Source: Rhynochetos jubatus (Eukaryota > Chordata > Aves > Eurypygiformes > Rhynochetidae). From it: a stretch of DNA of 64,000 nt. A model generated the notes under the pieces. It was not told where the DNA came from, ran no database searches, and worked only from the letters and a program-made list of their open reading frames with translations. Shown here piece by piece: positions 34,887 to 48,566 of the stretch. A program made the position numbers and the translations under genes. The stretch is from the NCBI GenBank assembly GCA_027574665.1, contig CM050654.1, forward strand, positions 21,954,222 through 22,018,221, written 5' to 3'. Numbering within the stretch: position 1 is the stretch's first letter; every line of letters begins with the position of its first letter.

Positions 34887-36613
34887 CTGTAAATCCAAAT
34901 GACAAAGAAAGAATTGACTTGACAATCAATATATATTTTCACTGCCCTTTTCTAGCTCACAGCTGCATCTCTAGAATCGATGGGCCAAATTCTCCCTTAT
35001 ACTCAGGCTTCTTCATAAATGATACACAGCTGACATGAACAGATATTTGAGCATATAAATGACATACATAGGAAAATAAGTGGTACCACAGCACTGACAA
35101 GAATTTGCTGCATTCTACAAGTCCCCAGTCGCTGTAATCATTCCACTGCACAAACCAGTGCAACTCAGGAACCACCCAAGGTTGCTCTGAATTTTTCAGG
35201 TGAATGAGTGAATGAATGACAGCAAGAAGAAGGAAAAGCACTAGAAATCAGAGTAATAGAAAGGAAGGGAAAACCAAAACCTTTTGCATAACATGTGAAA
35301 TAAGTACGCCATCTACAGAGCTGCATAACATACTTTGGCACAGTTACATCTCACTGCCAGTCTGCAAGTTCTGTTGAATAAGCCTGTGCTCCCTGAGACA
35401 TTCAATGGACCTTTACGGATTTCTGAGTGGGAGAAAAGTCAAATACTAGCACCAAAGAAAGAGAAAAGCACCAGAAGTAAGTTATTCATGACCTGATGTC
35501 TATTTCTTATGAGAAATGCCAAAAAGGGCATTTCAGAATCATTCAATATGTTAGCTACTGGTATTGGTCACTTTTTCACAAGGCAGTATAAATGGACTTG
35601 ACATTCTTTAGGAAGCATAAATCCACAGAAGCCCAAGGCTCCTGAGCTTGTAACAAGATCACTCCCATCAGTGGAACTCAGGGAAGCTTCCCATTTTCAG
35701 TAAGCCTAGTAGAAAGACTGAGGATTCTGAACTGGTGAAGATAAAGGCAGCACTAGGAGGGCAGGCAGTACAATGATACCGTGATACTGATGGAGTATGG
35801 AGCTGAAACGTTGCCGCTGTATATGAAGAATAAAGATCAGTTTACAGCCAAAACAACTCCCATATCAATCTTGATTTACAGACAGCAAGATGCTCAGACT
35901 GCATGAATACCCACCTGGGTTGCACACCTCCAGAAGAGGTCATACATATGCATAATTAAACCAATTGGCATTGCTATCGTATCAGCAAGGATTTTATCAG
36001 TGCTGATGGTTAAACAAAACTAGCAGCTATTTTAAAAGAAGAACAAGAGAATTACAACTTGTATGAAGGTAAGAATTTTGTTTACTCACAAGGATTTCTG
36101 TGGTTATGATTAGGTTTTTAAGCCAGTAGGCATGATGTCTTTTTTCTGTTTGATTGGAATAAACAATTAATTGGAATGATTATGATCAGTTTTAGTGGCC
36201 TTTGGAGCAGGCCCATACCAAACAACACTGACTTTTCTTTTGTCCATGTTCCCTTGCAAAGAATAGCCCCTAACAATTATGTGAAATAACATTATTGTGC
36301 AAATAGTTAATAAAAAAGGGATGCAAACATGTTTGAATGGAACAGACATTAAGAATGAATGGACCAATCCCTACCTGTAAAGCCACCATGCATCAATGAA
36401 GAACGGTTTTATAGTATATAAGTAACTACTTGCAAACAATGATGTTAAGTAACAGCAAGAACAAGTGCCAGTTAGTTTACAAAAACATGAAGAGAAGAAT
36501 CCGACCAGTGAATCTCAATGACAGATTCCTCCGTAGCCACAGAGGCAAGAAAATATCCCACCTCCTACTGAAGAAAATATGGAGAAGCCATTAGAAAAAA
36601 TGGAATAGAGCAA

Positions 36614-36639
36614 TTTTTTTTTTTTTTTTTTTTTTTTTT
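36614..36639. repeat. T26 homopolymer
   Basis: Twenty-six consecutive T on the plus strand (A26 on the transcribed sense of the gene). It could be the tail of a minus-strand retroposon, but the sequence at 36640 onward shows no recognisable body and no flanking duplication was seen. Confidence 0.9.
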
Positions 36640-38880
36640 ACATCAGGAGAAAATTATTTTCAAATATTAGTTCCAGTTAATGTCTAGCTATTAGCCACTT
36701 GTCACAAGCAAGAAAAAAGAACCAGTGAAATAGTCAATAAAGATCAAAGGGGAGCAACACGACATCTGAAGGCAGCAGCACTGGAATCAGCCCTGGACCA
36801 GAGACATAGATATTCACCAACCGGAGACACTGCCCACTCTGAATGACGATGGAAGAGTATGTATTACTGAGTGATTTTTAATGCAATGAATTTCTCAGTA
36901 ACACGATACTGCAAATTCTTTAGCCAAAACCTACTTTCAAAATACTAAGAGTCATGCCACTTAGTAGGTATGGAGAAACATGGTGCATTTAAAACAAAAA
37001 AGTACATTTCCTCCACCTTATTACTGAACTTAATGATGCCTTTTTTTCACAAGACAAACGGTATTATGAGTTGCATTAATAAAACTCAGGTTTAAGATAT
37101 ACATATCACAAACCATTTGTGATAGCATGCAATTTCAACACGACAGATACATCAGGGAAGTTGCATTAACAGTAAATTGCTGTTTGCTTCAAAAGACCGT
37201 TCAGCTAGCCATGTTATTTACACGTGTCTAATAAGCAGTTCCTTACCTTAGACGGAAGGAAGGATTCAAGTGAGTGACAATATTAGTTTTCTGGTTGTTC
37301 ACACATCTTTTAAGGCACTGATGCAATAAAATGCTCAACAGGAATCTCAGAATTTTTGAATTTAACTATTTTAGCAATGATATTCTAATTACCAAAAAGT
37401 CGACTTTTTACTTATGACAAATAACTGTCTAAAAAGTATTTCTGAGCTATGCAACTTACACGCCTGACTATACCATTTTATGACAAACTTCAATATCCTT
37501 TAAATGTAGTACCCTCTCCATTAGCTCTTTTTCATGACCTAGAGTGTAGTTGCTTTTTGTACTCAGAAGAAAAACATAAATAAAACAATGCCCATTTTTC
37601 TTATCAAATTCTGTTTTAACAGACATTTTTTATAAATTTAAATTTATCTGTCTTGTAAGAAACCAAGCCATTCAGAATGACAGTAACTTTATAAACCATG
37701 GAAATTTCAGGCAAACATATATTACAATGGGTTTAACTGTACTTAGTAGTCATTAGTCATAAACCAACATCTTTTAAAGGTTGAATTATGCCCAGACCAA
37801 GAATTGCAAAGCTAGGACATACAGAGTTAAGGTTAAACCTTAAAGACATACAGGTATGCTAAGATATGGAAAACTTCAGAATGATGCCATCCATTAACTA
37901 TCTGATTATGGCCAAGGCATTTTAGTGTTGGTGGGCTTAGATTAGATAAACTGATTGTAAACAAATGGTTCAATTTCTCTCCCCTCCTCAAAGGGTGAAC
38001 TGTGGAACTGTTCAATAAACAGCATTTAAACAGCACCTTAACTACTATACCAGTGTCTCTTACTGAAGTTCCCTTCACATTCCAGACTTAAAGGCAGCAT
38101 CAATTCTACACAATTAAATCAAAAATGTAATGATTAACCCTTTTTCTCTTTAAAACAAATCTTTGTACTAAAATATAGTGGCTGAAGGTGTAGAATGGAC
38201 AATGGTATGTGAAGAGAATGAGGTGCAAAAGGGCAAAATCCTTTTCTGGACGGACCCCCAGCAACAATATGGGCATTCTCAACATTTCAGAAGATGTTTG
38301 TTCCTTCTTAGCCCTGGAGTTGGAAAGTTAAAAAAAAAAACATTTTTAGCACTGAAAGAGCCATTAAATAACTTTCAAATATTCCTAACTTGCATTGGTT
38401 GTATCTTGCCTCTTTCAGAAACTTTCACATCTGAATTCATACAATTAATAATTATATATGTGTCTATACTGAGAGTATGAATGAAAAAATATAAATGAAA
38501 AATGAAAAAAATCTATTATACTCTTGAAATTCAGTACGAGATACCTAATACGTATGCAGTAAATCATCAGATAAACACAGAATCACAGAAATACTCTCAG
38601 AAAGGCATAAGCGTGTAGGGTTCATAAGGGTTTAACTGACTTTTCACTCCTAGAGATTTCATATCTTCTCCATCTTGCAACCATCTACCAGTGTTCTGTG
38701 AATGACGAGAGCCTAGAGTGTATGTGGAAAGTACAGTAGTTTACCATATTTTAAGTGTGCAGGAACATTATACAGATCTGGTGAAATCTTAAAGCCACTG
38801 AAAAAAATAGCAAACATTTCTGTGGATAATAATAAAATAATCTCATGTGGGGGATGTTACAAATTTGTTTCCAATCACTT

Positions 38881-39330
38881 AGGGACCGAGGCGCTTCAAG
38901 CATGACAGCATTTAGGCGCATTAGACTCTTAAGTCCCTTATCTTTCGACCCGTGGTACAGCATATGCCACATTACATAAAAGGTGCGTACAGCTGGGGGA
39001 TACGTGGTGAGGATGCAACTGCATATCCCATCATCTCATGTGAAGCTCCAGGGGCCCGGGCACTCGGATATAGCAAGGAACATCCCATCCAGTGGGACTT
39101 CCAGCGCGGGAAGGGAAGCACACCTCCCTTCGCTGCTGTGCTGCGTGTGGGCACTATGCAGCCCCACAAGCCAGGCACGCCTGGCAGCTTGTTCAGGTTA
39201 ATAATGTCTCTCTGAAACCTGGGATTCCAGCCTGGGAAAGGGTCCGTGCTGCTTCACATCAAACACGTAAGGGTGTGAGACAAGGCCAATGGAGACAAGT
39301 GCCTAAGACTTGACAGGTCTACAGTGTTTA
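38881..39330. other. CpG-rich intronic block of unknown nature
   Basis: About 450 bases stand out from the AT-rich intron by GC content and by many CpG pairs (for example in gaccgaggcgc, ttcgacccg, gggcccgggcactcgg, ccagcgcggg and cttcgctg). Several open frames overlap on both strands as a consequence. It matches neither of the two repeat families seen elsewhere in the window. It may be a small CpG island with promoter or enhancer activity, or a fragment of a GC-rich LTR. The sequence does not decide between them. Confidence 0.45.
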
Positions 39331-41710
39331 CAGGGGCTGCAGATTACATTTTCTGCTTTAAGTAGAAGAATATGTATATTTATATACATAAAACAGATGG
39401 TTGTATACTTGGCTGAAGAAACATTGTGTGAGCGAGTTACAATTACGTCCTCTCCTCACCATCTGCTTTTTAACCCAATAAACTACCTCCACGTTTGCAA
39501 CACTGAATCTGCTCCACATGAAAACAGCAGACAGTAAAGAGTAACATTAGACAGAGCTTTATCTTTTGTTTACCTCCCACCTGATAAACCCTGAATGGTT
39601 CTGTTCCCTGCCTTTGATTGTTTTGTCCTCATATTTCCTGCTAAGAGTTTACAAAACAGCATTATTGAACAGGCAGATAAGAAGCACACCTATTTGTTTA
39701 ATAACATCAAGGGAGAAAAAGTGCTGGCTCATCCATTTTGTTGTTCAGTTGCTCGAAAGGATCAAAATACCAATTAACTTGCTGGCTTAGAAAATCTTTG
39801 ATATCCTCACATTTACTGACATTTTGAAACTCTTGTTCATACTCGCCTAATATCTTTTTGATTATGAACAAAGAAGTGCCAATCTGTTTAGCATTTGACC
39901 TGTTTTCTCAAACATTTTTATGTATTCAACTACTTAGTTCCTAAAAACACTTGAGTAGTCATGGCTGTAAGTTGAAGAAAAATTTTTCTTGTTCCATTGA
40001 TAGCTTTTTAAAACATTGTTCTGGGTTTTTTTTTTTGTTTTCTAGAGCACAACAGAATAGATTTGTTTAAAAATAAAGCATGAACTGAACAAAAGAGCAT
40101 TCCCCTCTCCCGACCCCTGTTTATATTCTGAACTCAGGAACTCGTCTATGCTGTTGGGCAAATTGCTAAATTTCCCTCCACTTCGCTTGTCATGCTGACT
40201 TTCTTTTCTGGAAGAATTACATCAAATTGGACTAAAAACTTGGGGAGTATTTGAGAAGATGTTAAACACAACTTGCCCTTATCTGCAGGAATGGAAAGCT
40301 ACAGTCAATGCTGCTTTTATTACCATTACTTTTCAAGGTGGTACTGAAATTCGGTGCACTTTTGAATGAAAAGAATCTACTGATAAGAGGAGGCCTAATT
40401 TCCTCTCAATTTACACTAATTTCAGTGGAGTTAATATTAGTTCACTTATGTGTAAATTGGATAAAATTTAAGGTTAATAATTCTGCCTTCAGCCTCTTCA
40501 GGATGTTGCAAAGATGTGTTAGTGATCACAAAAATTAATCTCTCTGTTAAACCTGCTTTAGGATGGCATGACCTTACTAAAATTAGTTATGTAACACAAA
40601 ACAAGTGGGAGGAGATTGGGCCTGAAAATTAAATTGCTTTGATGGACAAATGAACACATTAGTTATCCTTTCTTGAACATATCTCTAGTGTTTTCCTATT
40701 ACATATTCATTTGGCATACTAATATATTACAAATCAGAAAATCCTGTAATTTTTCAGAATGATTTGATTAAGCTATGGTTTATCATTCAACATCTCTCCG
40801 TGCAAGGACCACAGATTTCCAAGCCCAAATGACTGATTTACACATGTAAATTTATGCCATCTTTGGGTTTTAGAAAGGTCTGTGAAACCATTTACGTCTC
40901 TTCTTTCTCAAAACCATATCAGCTCCTTCCCTCTAGCACCATATGAAAGACTCACTTTCAGTAGATTCATTAACTCTACATTGCCTGGATGAGCAACCCC
41001 CAGTTCAGAAAATATCACTAAATGCTTGACTTAGTCCTTCACTACTGTTCCTAACTGTTGAGTAGTTGCTGCTGCCCCACTAGTGAACTATCCTACAGAC
41101 TGGGAAAAAGTAAATAGAATAGCACACAACAACGTATTTTCAAGCTAGAGGAAACCATAATGATCACATAAACATACTGTCATCATAAAGAAAACAGCAT
41201 TTCCTGAATCTAATTTCTAACTTTTTGAGATTAAGAATAATATTAAAGCCAGTACTAGGACAAAGGTTCTTTATAATTCATGATACATCCAAGATAAATG
41301 ACTACAAGGCTATGAAGCTATTCTGAGGAATATTTCCAAATCTAAAGCTTTGATATCAGTTCATCCTTAAGCATGTGTACATTCTTCATATGACAGCTGA
41401 AGGGCACTGACGTTCAAAATCCTTATGTTACCTAAGCATGATGCATAATTTCCACGTGTTGCCTCTACTGAGAGAACCATGGGGACAGGCTTGCTACTGA
41501 ATACTAAGTGCTCACTGCTGGTCTCACATTGATTTTTTCCACATTAGAGCTCAGATATCTCTTGTCTTTATCTCTGATAGTCACTTCTCCCATTAGAGAA
41601 TCAGACCATACATGTAAAAACCAATGCCTGTAGAATTTCCTGTACTTAAGCATAAAATATATTTGATTAAATGGAGTTTTAAAACAACAGCCGTGTTATA
41701 CAAGTCTTAC

Positions 41711-41916
41711 CTTTTCACAAACTCATCAAAGAGGATGCGATGAGAATACCCTTTTTGACGTATTTTGACTGTTTCCAGAATTCCAGTGTATCGCAGCTGC
41801 AGTAGAACTCGCTCGTGAGAAAATGTCAGTGCTTCTCGATCATCGTTAGGTTTAATGCAGCGAATAAAGTGAGGCTGTCCAACAACCATTTTGGACAAAA
41901 GATCCATGAGGGAATA
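41711..41916 (-). CDS. MYO3B: MYO3B exon: core motor, reactive-thiol helix region
   Basis: This is the longest exon here, with 206 bases, acceptor CCTCACTAG and donor AAAAG|GTAAGA. It encodes [50 protein letters not shown] and [18 protein letters not shown]. The HFIRCIKPN block, the LLQLRxTGILE helix and the [12 protein letters not shown] segment are hallmarks of the myosin head. They correspond to the SH1-SH2 (reactive thiol) region and the approach to the converter. The cysteines found in muscle myosin at LRCNG and RICRKG are Tyr and Gln here, as is usual outside class II. The last codon is split (AG|G, Arg) with the next exon. Confidence 0.97.
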
Positions 41917-42310
41917 CTAGTGAGGAAAGCAAAAAGGATACGCACACCTGACAAAAAACTTCCATGCAACTACGTAAGCAGGAGATAGGGATTTGTAAAG
42001 AGTATGTAATGCTTGATTATACTTTAGTCTGTAATGTTAATCTGCACGGACATTTTATTAATTTTTAAGTTTTTGGCTAAAACCTAGAACCCGTTAAAAG
42101 TTTTCAATTGTAAAAAAAATATTATTATTCTAGTTCTTCTTACTTCCTACACCTTTCTCTTCGTCTCTCCTTATACCGCATTTCTGTAGTTGAAGACAAC
42201 CCATACTAAAAATTTAATTGGAAAATGTCCCAACTACAATTCTACTGTAGGCACGTTTAACCAATCAAATATCTCCAACAGAAGAACAAGCTTTACTCTT
42301 CAAACAGTCA

Positions 42311-42700
42311 TAGAAATTCACAGAAAATCATGGGGAAAGGGTTGCAAGAAGTCATCAGTTCAGTCCTCTGCCCAGAGAGAACGCTAGATGTATCTGTACC
42401 ATTTCAGACACATCTCTATTTAATCCATTTTTCAAAATCACTGAGGATACAGAGTGCACAATCTTCCTGGAGAACCTACTGAAGTTCTACATTATCATGA
42501 CTGTTCATAATGTTCTTAACATCTAGCCTCAATCTTCCTGCTGAAATGAAGGCCCATTATTTTCTTTTCCTATCCACCCTGGACATGGAAAACAATTTAT
42601 TCCATTGTATTTTACACTAAAATGAAAAAAGCCTGATTAGATCCTATTATCTGTCTTCCAATGACTCCTCTGAATACTGATACACCTGCTCCATCCTCAC
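42311..42700 (-). mobile_element. old CR1 LINE 3' fragment
   Basis: The segment tagaaattcacagaaaatca at the left end, the gtcatcagttcagtcctctg block, and further right cttaacatctagcctcaatc and aaggcccattattttctttt follow the order of the CR1 3' region on the minus strand, as I remember that family. It is strongly diverged and its right end is indistinct. Confidence 0.6.
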
Positions 42701-43592
42701 CTCATTAACCCACTGTACAATAAGTATTTGTTGCAAATACACTCAATCTCAAAATCACAGTTCCAAGGTGCCTGTGGTCACTTTGCTGTAGGCCACATCC
42801 ATATTATGGTGTACTTTCACAATCACTCCCCCACTCAGCTGTTTTTTTCTTTTTATACAGTTTCTACACAGGTGACATCTGCATAGTTCTTTGCAAGAGC
42901 ACTCTAAAACCACACTTGTAGCCCAGGACAAGTATGGCTGTGTGTCCTTGTACCCTCCACACTGGGGCAACATCTCAGTATACACCAGCTTCCTTTATGC
43001 CTTTCCTTATACCATTTTGCATAACAAAGAAAACAGGTATTCCTGCACGGCATGAAGCTTTGACCTGGCTAACCCAGCACTGTGAACTTCCCCAGTTTGC
43101 GTGGTACAAGTGCAGCCCAGGGACCAACTGTTCAAAGCTTTTCCACTCTGCAATGACTACAAGAAAAAAAAATTAACCAACAGCCTTGGATTGGCATGTG
43201 AGTTTCCTGACCCCTAACCTTCCAGTTCCAACATTCTCAATGCCTTCTTTTTACCTGTTTGATTTAAACACACATGAAGAATGTACATTACCCCAGACGT
43301 AATTACTAATGATAGAATGGCAATCCATATGATTTATAACAGTACTTCCAACAGATAATTTTTACATATTAGCCCAAATGACAAATCTTAAACTTTAAAA
43401 GTAGGGATGCTGAATGCATATTGGAAAAAAATACGAAGACTTTAGTAAAGACAGCTATTTAATTTGCACAAAATCAGTTTTCTGTTCATAAAGAGTGTGT
43501 TCCAGTCCTTGAGCATTTTAGATGGAAATAGTCTAGACTGTTATCTAGATTCTGTTATCAATGTACTTGGCGAAATTATAGAAGTACAAATA

Positions 43593-43632
43593 TGAGGAGA
43601 CAAAAAGAAAAGGAGAAGGAGAAAAAGAAAAT
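43593..43632. repeat. purine-rich tract
   Basis: About 40 bases of A and G with one C (gaggagacaaaaagaaaagg, then agaaggagaaaaagaaaa). It is low-complexity sequence 137 bases from the end of the exon at 43769. Confidence 0.7.
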
Positions 43633-43768
43633 TCATAAGTCTACAAAGCCCTCACAACTGAATTAAAAATGTTCTCTTATTATTCTCTTTGATCTCACAA
43701 TCCCACAAGTATTTTAGATATATCTTCTGTTATTACCGAAATGTTTGTTTACAATTTAACTTTTGTAC

Positions 43769-43846
43769 CCTAAAATAGGAAGCCATAGTTTGCCTCTTCA
43801 TGTTAGTTGTTTCCTCAGGGTGTCGCATAACCTCCATCGTGTCAAC
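43769..43846 (-). CDS. MYO3B: MYO3B exon: motor domain, after loop 2
   Basis: The exon is 78 bases, phase 0 at both ends, with acceptor TTTTGTCTTCCAG and donor TTTAGG|GTACAA. It encodes [20 protein letters not shown] followed by MASYFR. The segment TTNMKRQT(x)ASYFR is a class III myosin signature leading into the helix that begins YSLMDLL in the next exon. Removing this exon would keep the frame, so skipping is possible in principle, though the residues are part of the folded motor. A solo LTR lies only 150 bases upstream of its acceptor (43997-44586), in antisense orientation to the gene. Confidence 0.94.
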
Positions 43847-46800
43847 CTGGAAGACAAAACACAGATGTTAGCGCTGTTCCAGAAACACTGCAGACCCGAC
43901 CCACCCCACCTTGCCCATGAAAGCTGGGTTCAGTTTTTGCTACAGTCATCACTTCCAATGTGAGTATGTCAGAGTACTTATTCAGGGGTAGGAAGATGTG
44001 CTGGTTTTGGGTGGGAAGGAGATAATTTTCTTCACAGTAGCTAGGATGGGGCTCTGTTTTGGATTTGTGCTGAAAACAGTGTAGATAATACAGAGATGTT
44101 TTAGCTATTGCTGAGCAGTGCTTATACAGCGTCAAGGCCTTTGCTGCTCCTCACACCACCCCGCCAGCAAGGAGGCGGGAGGTATCTCCTCAACAAGAAA
44201 TTGGGAGGGGACACAGCTGGGACAGCTAACTCAACTGACCTAAGGGATACCCCACACCTTATGATACCATGCTCAAAATGTAAAGCTGGGGGAAGAAGGA
44301 AGGGAGAGACGTTCAGAGTTTGTCTTCCCAAGCGACCATTACGTGTGATGGAGCCCTACTTTCCTGGGGATGGCTGAACACCTGCCTGTCGATGGGAAGT
44401 GGTGAATGGATTCCTTGGTTTGCTTTGCTTGCCTGCATGGCTTTTGCTTTACTGTTAAACCTCCTTTATCTCAACTCATGAGTTGTTTCACTTTTAGTCT
44501 TCGGATTTTCTCGCCCATTGCACCGGAGGGGGAGTGAGCGAGTGGCTGTGTGGTGCTTGCTTGCCAGCAGGAGTTAAACCATGACAGAAGCCAGCTTCTC
44601 ACACGCAGGAAATGCAATGATTTCAGAGAGAACTGTAAGTGTTCTGAATGATTTCACACTTTTGTTATGATTGTATAACCCTAAACCAGTGAAGCAGCTA
44701 TCAAGAAGCAATATCTTATGAACTAATTTCTAAAAGCATTCCTCTTATCATCACTATAATGAACTTCATCAGTCTTATTTTCTATATAAGAAGCATGATC
44801 ATTTTTGTAATAACCAGGAAGTAAATTGAGCTGCTTAATTTTGCTCATGTATGGAAACAATGTTGTTGGAATATAAGTGGCAAACAAAGTAGGTAATCTC
44901 AGAATGCAGAAGTCTTTCCTTGCTCCTGTTATGGTTACTATTAATTATTTTAAATTGCTATTTTGATGCCAAGAATTTCAGCAATCTTACTCTGCTGAAC
45001 GGCCGTAGGTTCAAATACTGCTTTTTCAGCATTTCAGAAGTTAATTTTAGAGGGTATACATGGACAGCAAACACATTGCTGCTTGTATATTTTAGTTATA
45101 TCGTCAGTACAGCTGTTCCTATAAAAATGAAACCAGAATTTATGAATGAGTATAACCATGGTTACCAATCACAAGCAGATTGTGTTGCTGTATTACAGCT
45201 CAACAAAATTAAAGAAAATCAACCAGCATCCTGTTTGCATGGAGCATTAACAACATTTTAGCATTCACTTGCTCGGTGGCAGTTTACCATCTGCTCTGAC
45301 CAGGTGGCATTTGTATAAACCAGATAATGCTGTTGTCAGCACCTGTGCTACACTTCCTGGACTTTGCTCCATACAATCATTTCCAACACTCACTGACTTA
45401 AGACCACTCTTCTGAACACTAAAAGTAATTGTTGAAAGATTACAGTTCTCAATAAAGTAACTGTGCCTCTTACCTTCAGGAGATATTTAGGAGACTGCAT
45501 GCAAAATATAAAGGAAATGAAGCACGAATAATAGATGAAGAAAATGAATTTTGTGTTGGGGAAGCAATCGAAAGAAAACTTGTGAAGACAAGATTCAGAA
45601 TACAGATGGTGCAAAGGCAGACAGATTTCCTTAAGGATGACCATAAAAATTTCAGTATGCTTTTATAATCTGTGATGTTTTAGCTCAGAGTGGTGTACAT
45701 GCCCAGAGTACACATCTCAAACTAATACATGAGAAAAAAATGCAGTTTGATTTCAGTTTTAAGGATGTTAACAGAAAACTCTGTAACATACCCCAGGAAA
45801 AAAACCTTATCAACACAGATAGATAACATCAAACATTTTAAGAGGTCACCTGACAAAGTAAACATCAATGACCTAATCTGAACAGCAGGCATGTCCATGA
45901 GGAAGGATACGGGAATGTTTCAAAACTATTTTGGCAAGACAACTGCTTTTTGAGAATTGGTATTAAATCTCTAGTAAAGGTCAGGTAGAAATAAAAAACC
46001 ACACCAGTGAATTTTGACAGTATGTTCAGACAGTAAATTCATAACTGGTAACATTTAATGTTTAAAGACAGACAATTTAACACCAAATCAAGAGCAAAAG
46101 CAAATAGTTTGAGGACTGCACTGAAGCCCAAATGCCAAAGAATTTGAGCTTTTAAATTGGACTCTGGTCTGTCTAGAAAAGCAGAGACTCACTGATATTG
46201 TTGGAGGTTCAGCACTCACTATCTCTTAGTCCTAACTGGAGTATCTCCTGGCTAATCAAGAGTGAGCTTAATCTTTACCTTTGGGGCAGTAGGATACTGT
46301 AAGTATCTCCTTTTCACAGCTGCTGATTTTCACCAAACCTGCAGAATCTTACAGTCTTTGAGACTGCCACTCTGTCAAATATGCTTTACTACAGCCTGCT
46401 GGGTTCAAAAGGGGTTTGTTTTGTTTTGGGTGTTTTCTGGGGGAAGGGAGTGAACGCACAGAAAGACAGATGGTGAGAAACACTAAGAGAGGAGACCTAA
46501 AACACTTTTTCTCAGAAAATCAGGGTAAAGCCTGTACTGTGAGATCCTTTTCCTATGGATGGAGTTGTAAATTCAGATCTGTGCAGTCTGTAAGGACTGG
46601 GATCAATTTCCAAACCTTTTTGACAAGAAATATTTGAAGTTTCCATTAGAAAAATTCTGACAGACCCTAAAGCTAGGGAGATTTTCTTTTAAGAAGTTTT
46701 AGAAGTTCTGCCTCTGGTTAATTTATAACACTGCGTGTCTATGAAGCCATGCAGTTTTATGGTAGGGCAATAATCGCATGTACAACAGGCAATAGGCTTT

Positions 46801-48566
46801 ATCACAACTGGCTTGTCAGAAAATGATAGAACATAATAAGAATGTCATGATATAATCTTGTGTTTTAAATCACTAGCTACTCATTTGAAACTAAAATGAA
46901 GAATATTTCAACTGTTAAGTCACTTTTTTTTACATGACAGTAGTAGTGACATATAGCATACATTTATACGATTACAACTGAAATGGAAAGAAGCTTGACC
47001 TACAAAAGCCAAACCGCTCAGTCACTAAAAAACATTGCTTATAACAGTTTTGAAACAATATAAAAAGAACAATTTATGACATCGTGTCACCTTATGAAGT
47101 CAGTGGAAATTATTACTTTCGCATATTGACCACACCTGCTGCTGGCATGGTATGAAATACTGTAAAACCAAAAAATACATTAAGCAACAAAGCCTATAAA
47201 TTAAATAATAAATGGAAATTTCCAAACAAAATTATTATGTTTGGATTTTTAAAACAAATTGTAAAATAGTAATTTAAAATATTTTTCCTGAAGTGATCTT
47301 AATTAGAAGTTTAATGAAATTAAGAAATTATTTTTTTTAGCTAAACCTTATTCCAATTAACATTTTCTGACTAGTGCTGCACTTATGCATATCTTTCAGC
47401 TCCTTCTTTAAAAATTTAAAGTGTGAGTAAAAACCACTTAAACACTACTTAGTATAACTGACTGTGTCTATTAAAGCTCTAAGAGAACTGCTCTATTTCA
47501 TTCCAGCTGTATCAATAAAAAGCATGCTTAGAAAGCTTATGCTGAATATAGCTGGATATGGAAGACAACGTGTGTACTACAAGAAAATTGGAAAGGCCAT
47601 TATCTGTCCTTCAGCACTGACAGCATTTATGCTAGAGAGGAAATAAATCTCTGAAATCCACATCTGTATTTGCAGGTACAGTGAAGGAGATAGATGTCTG
47701 GGTGACATGAATTACGGTATCAACATCTGAGCATGAGCTCAAATAACGAAAGAGAATGAAAAGAAATAGAAAACCCAGAACATAAAATTCTGTAGACTTT
47801 TGAACAGTTGCTGTTACCACATTTGTTTGTAAAAATTATTATTGTTTGCTTTGGAGGAAAAAAACCCCAAACCCAAACTCTTAATTAAGCTAACTCTAAC
47901 AGTACTACTTAGGAAGCGAGGAGGGAGTGTACATGCTATCAGCTTGAGGCACAAGAGTTTTCCTCACACAGTAAGTGTACTCAGTTGGCAACACATCCTA
48001 TTAACTGCCATAAAATTATCTCATCCTTTTGCAATTATGCCACACACTTTTACGGCAAAATTCAGCAGTGTTTAAATAATACAGTTGTTCTTTTTAAAGA
48101 GCAGTGGTTTCCCAAGTGGTTCTTTTCTGGTCATCTATCAGTCACAGATGTGCCCTGGTTTTTCACTTGCAAATTGAGTCAAAAAAGGAATGGATAATGT
48201 TTTTATATTCCTTTTCATACTGTTAAATACACTGTTCAAATTTTACCCAATTAAATCTCTTTCTAGGTCAAAATTGCCACAGGAAAACCTTGACCCCATT
48301 GAAATCAAGAGGAATATGGCTATCAGTATCAAGGTAACTGAGATTTCACTCCAAAATTTTAATCAATAGTAAATTGATTCTTCACTGGTTTCTACAATAG
48401 GGTTCTCACTAAAACTGGAAACAGTGTTCCCAGCTGGGATGCATGCTTTCTGATATTAAGGCAGACTGTCATTTGGCAAGAACATCACTATACACATACA
48501 TCAGCTAAGTATCATGCCCGCAGTCTCACTGTAATATTTTGCAAACGGCCTGCCTTCACTACTAAC
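43847..48566 (-). other. MYO3B: MYO3B intron, 4.7 kb
   Basis: It contains a solo LTR at 43997-44586, close to its 3' splice site. The remainder is AT-rich, with nothing recognised. Confidence 0.85.
43997..44586 (+). mobile_element. solo LTR, ERVL-type avian endogenous retrovirus
   Basis: The 590-base element starts tgtgctggttttgggtggga and ends agttaaaccatgaca, with the five-base flanks GAAGA (43992-43996) and GAAGC (44587-44591) as an eroded target duplication. It is collinear with 20289-20872 (tgctgaaaacagtgtag, gtcaaggcctttgctgctcc, gtgatggagccctactttcc, gagtgagcgagtggctgtgtgg). The TATA-like box is mutated here. It reads antisense to MYO3B and its left edge is 150 bases from an exon acceptor. 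Confidence 0.88.

Larger units (their letters stand above)
34887..41710 (-). other. MYO3B: MYO3B intron, 6.8 kb
   Basis: It contains an uninterrupted T26 run (36614-36639) and an unexplained CpG-rich block (38881-39330). The rest is AT-rich and I see no identifiable transposon. Confidence 0.8.
41917..43768 (-). other. MYO3B: MYO3B intron, 1.9 kb
   Basis: It holds an old CR1 relic (42311-42700) and a purine-rich tract (43593-43632). Donor GTACAA, acceptor CACTAG. Confidence 0.85.
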
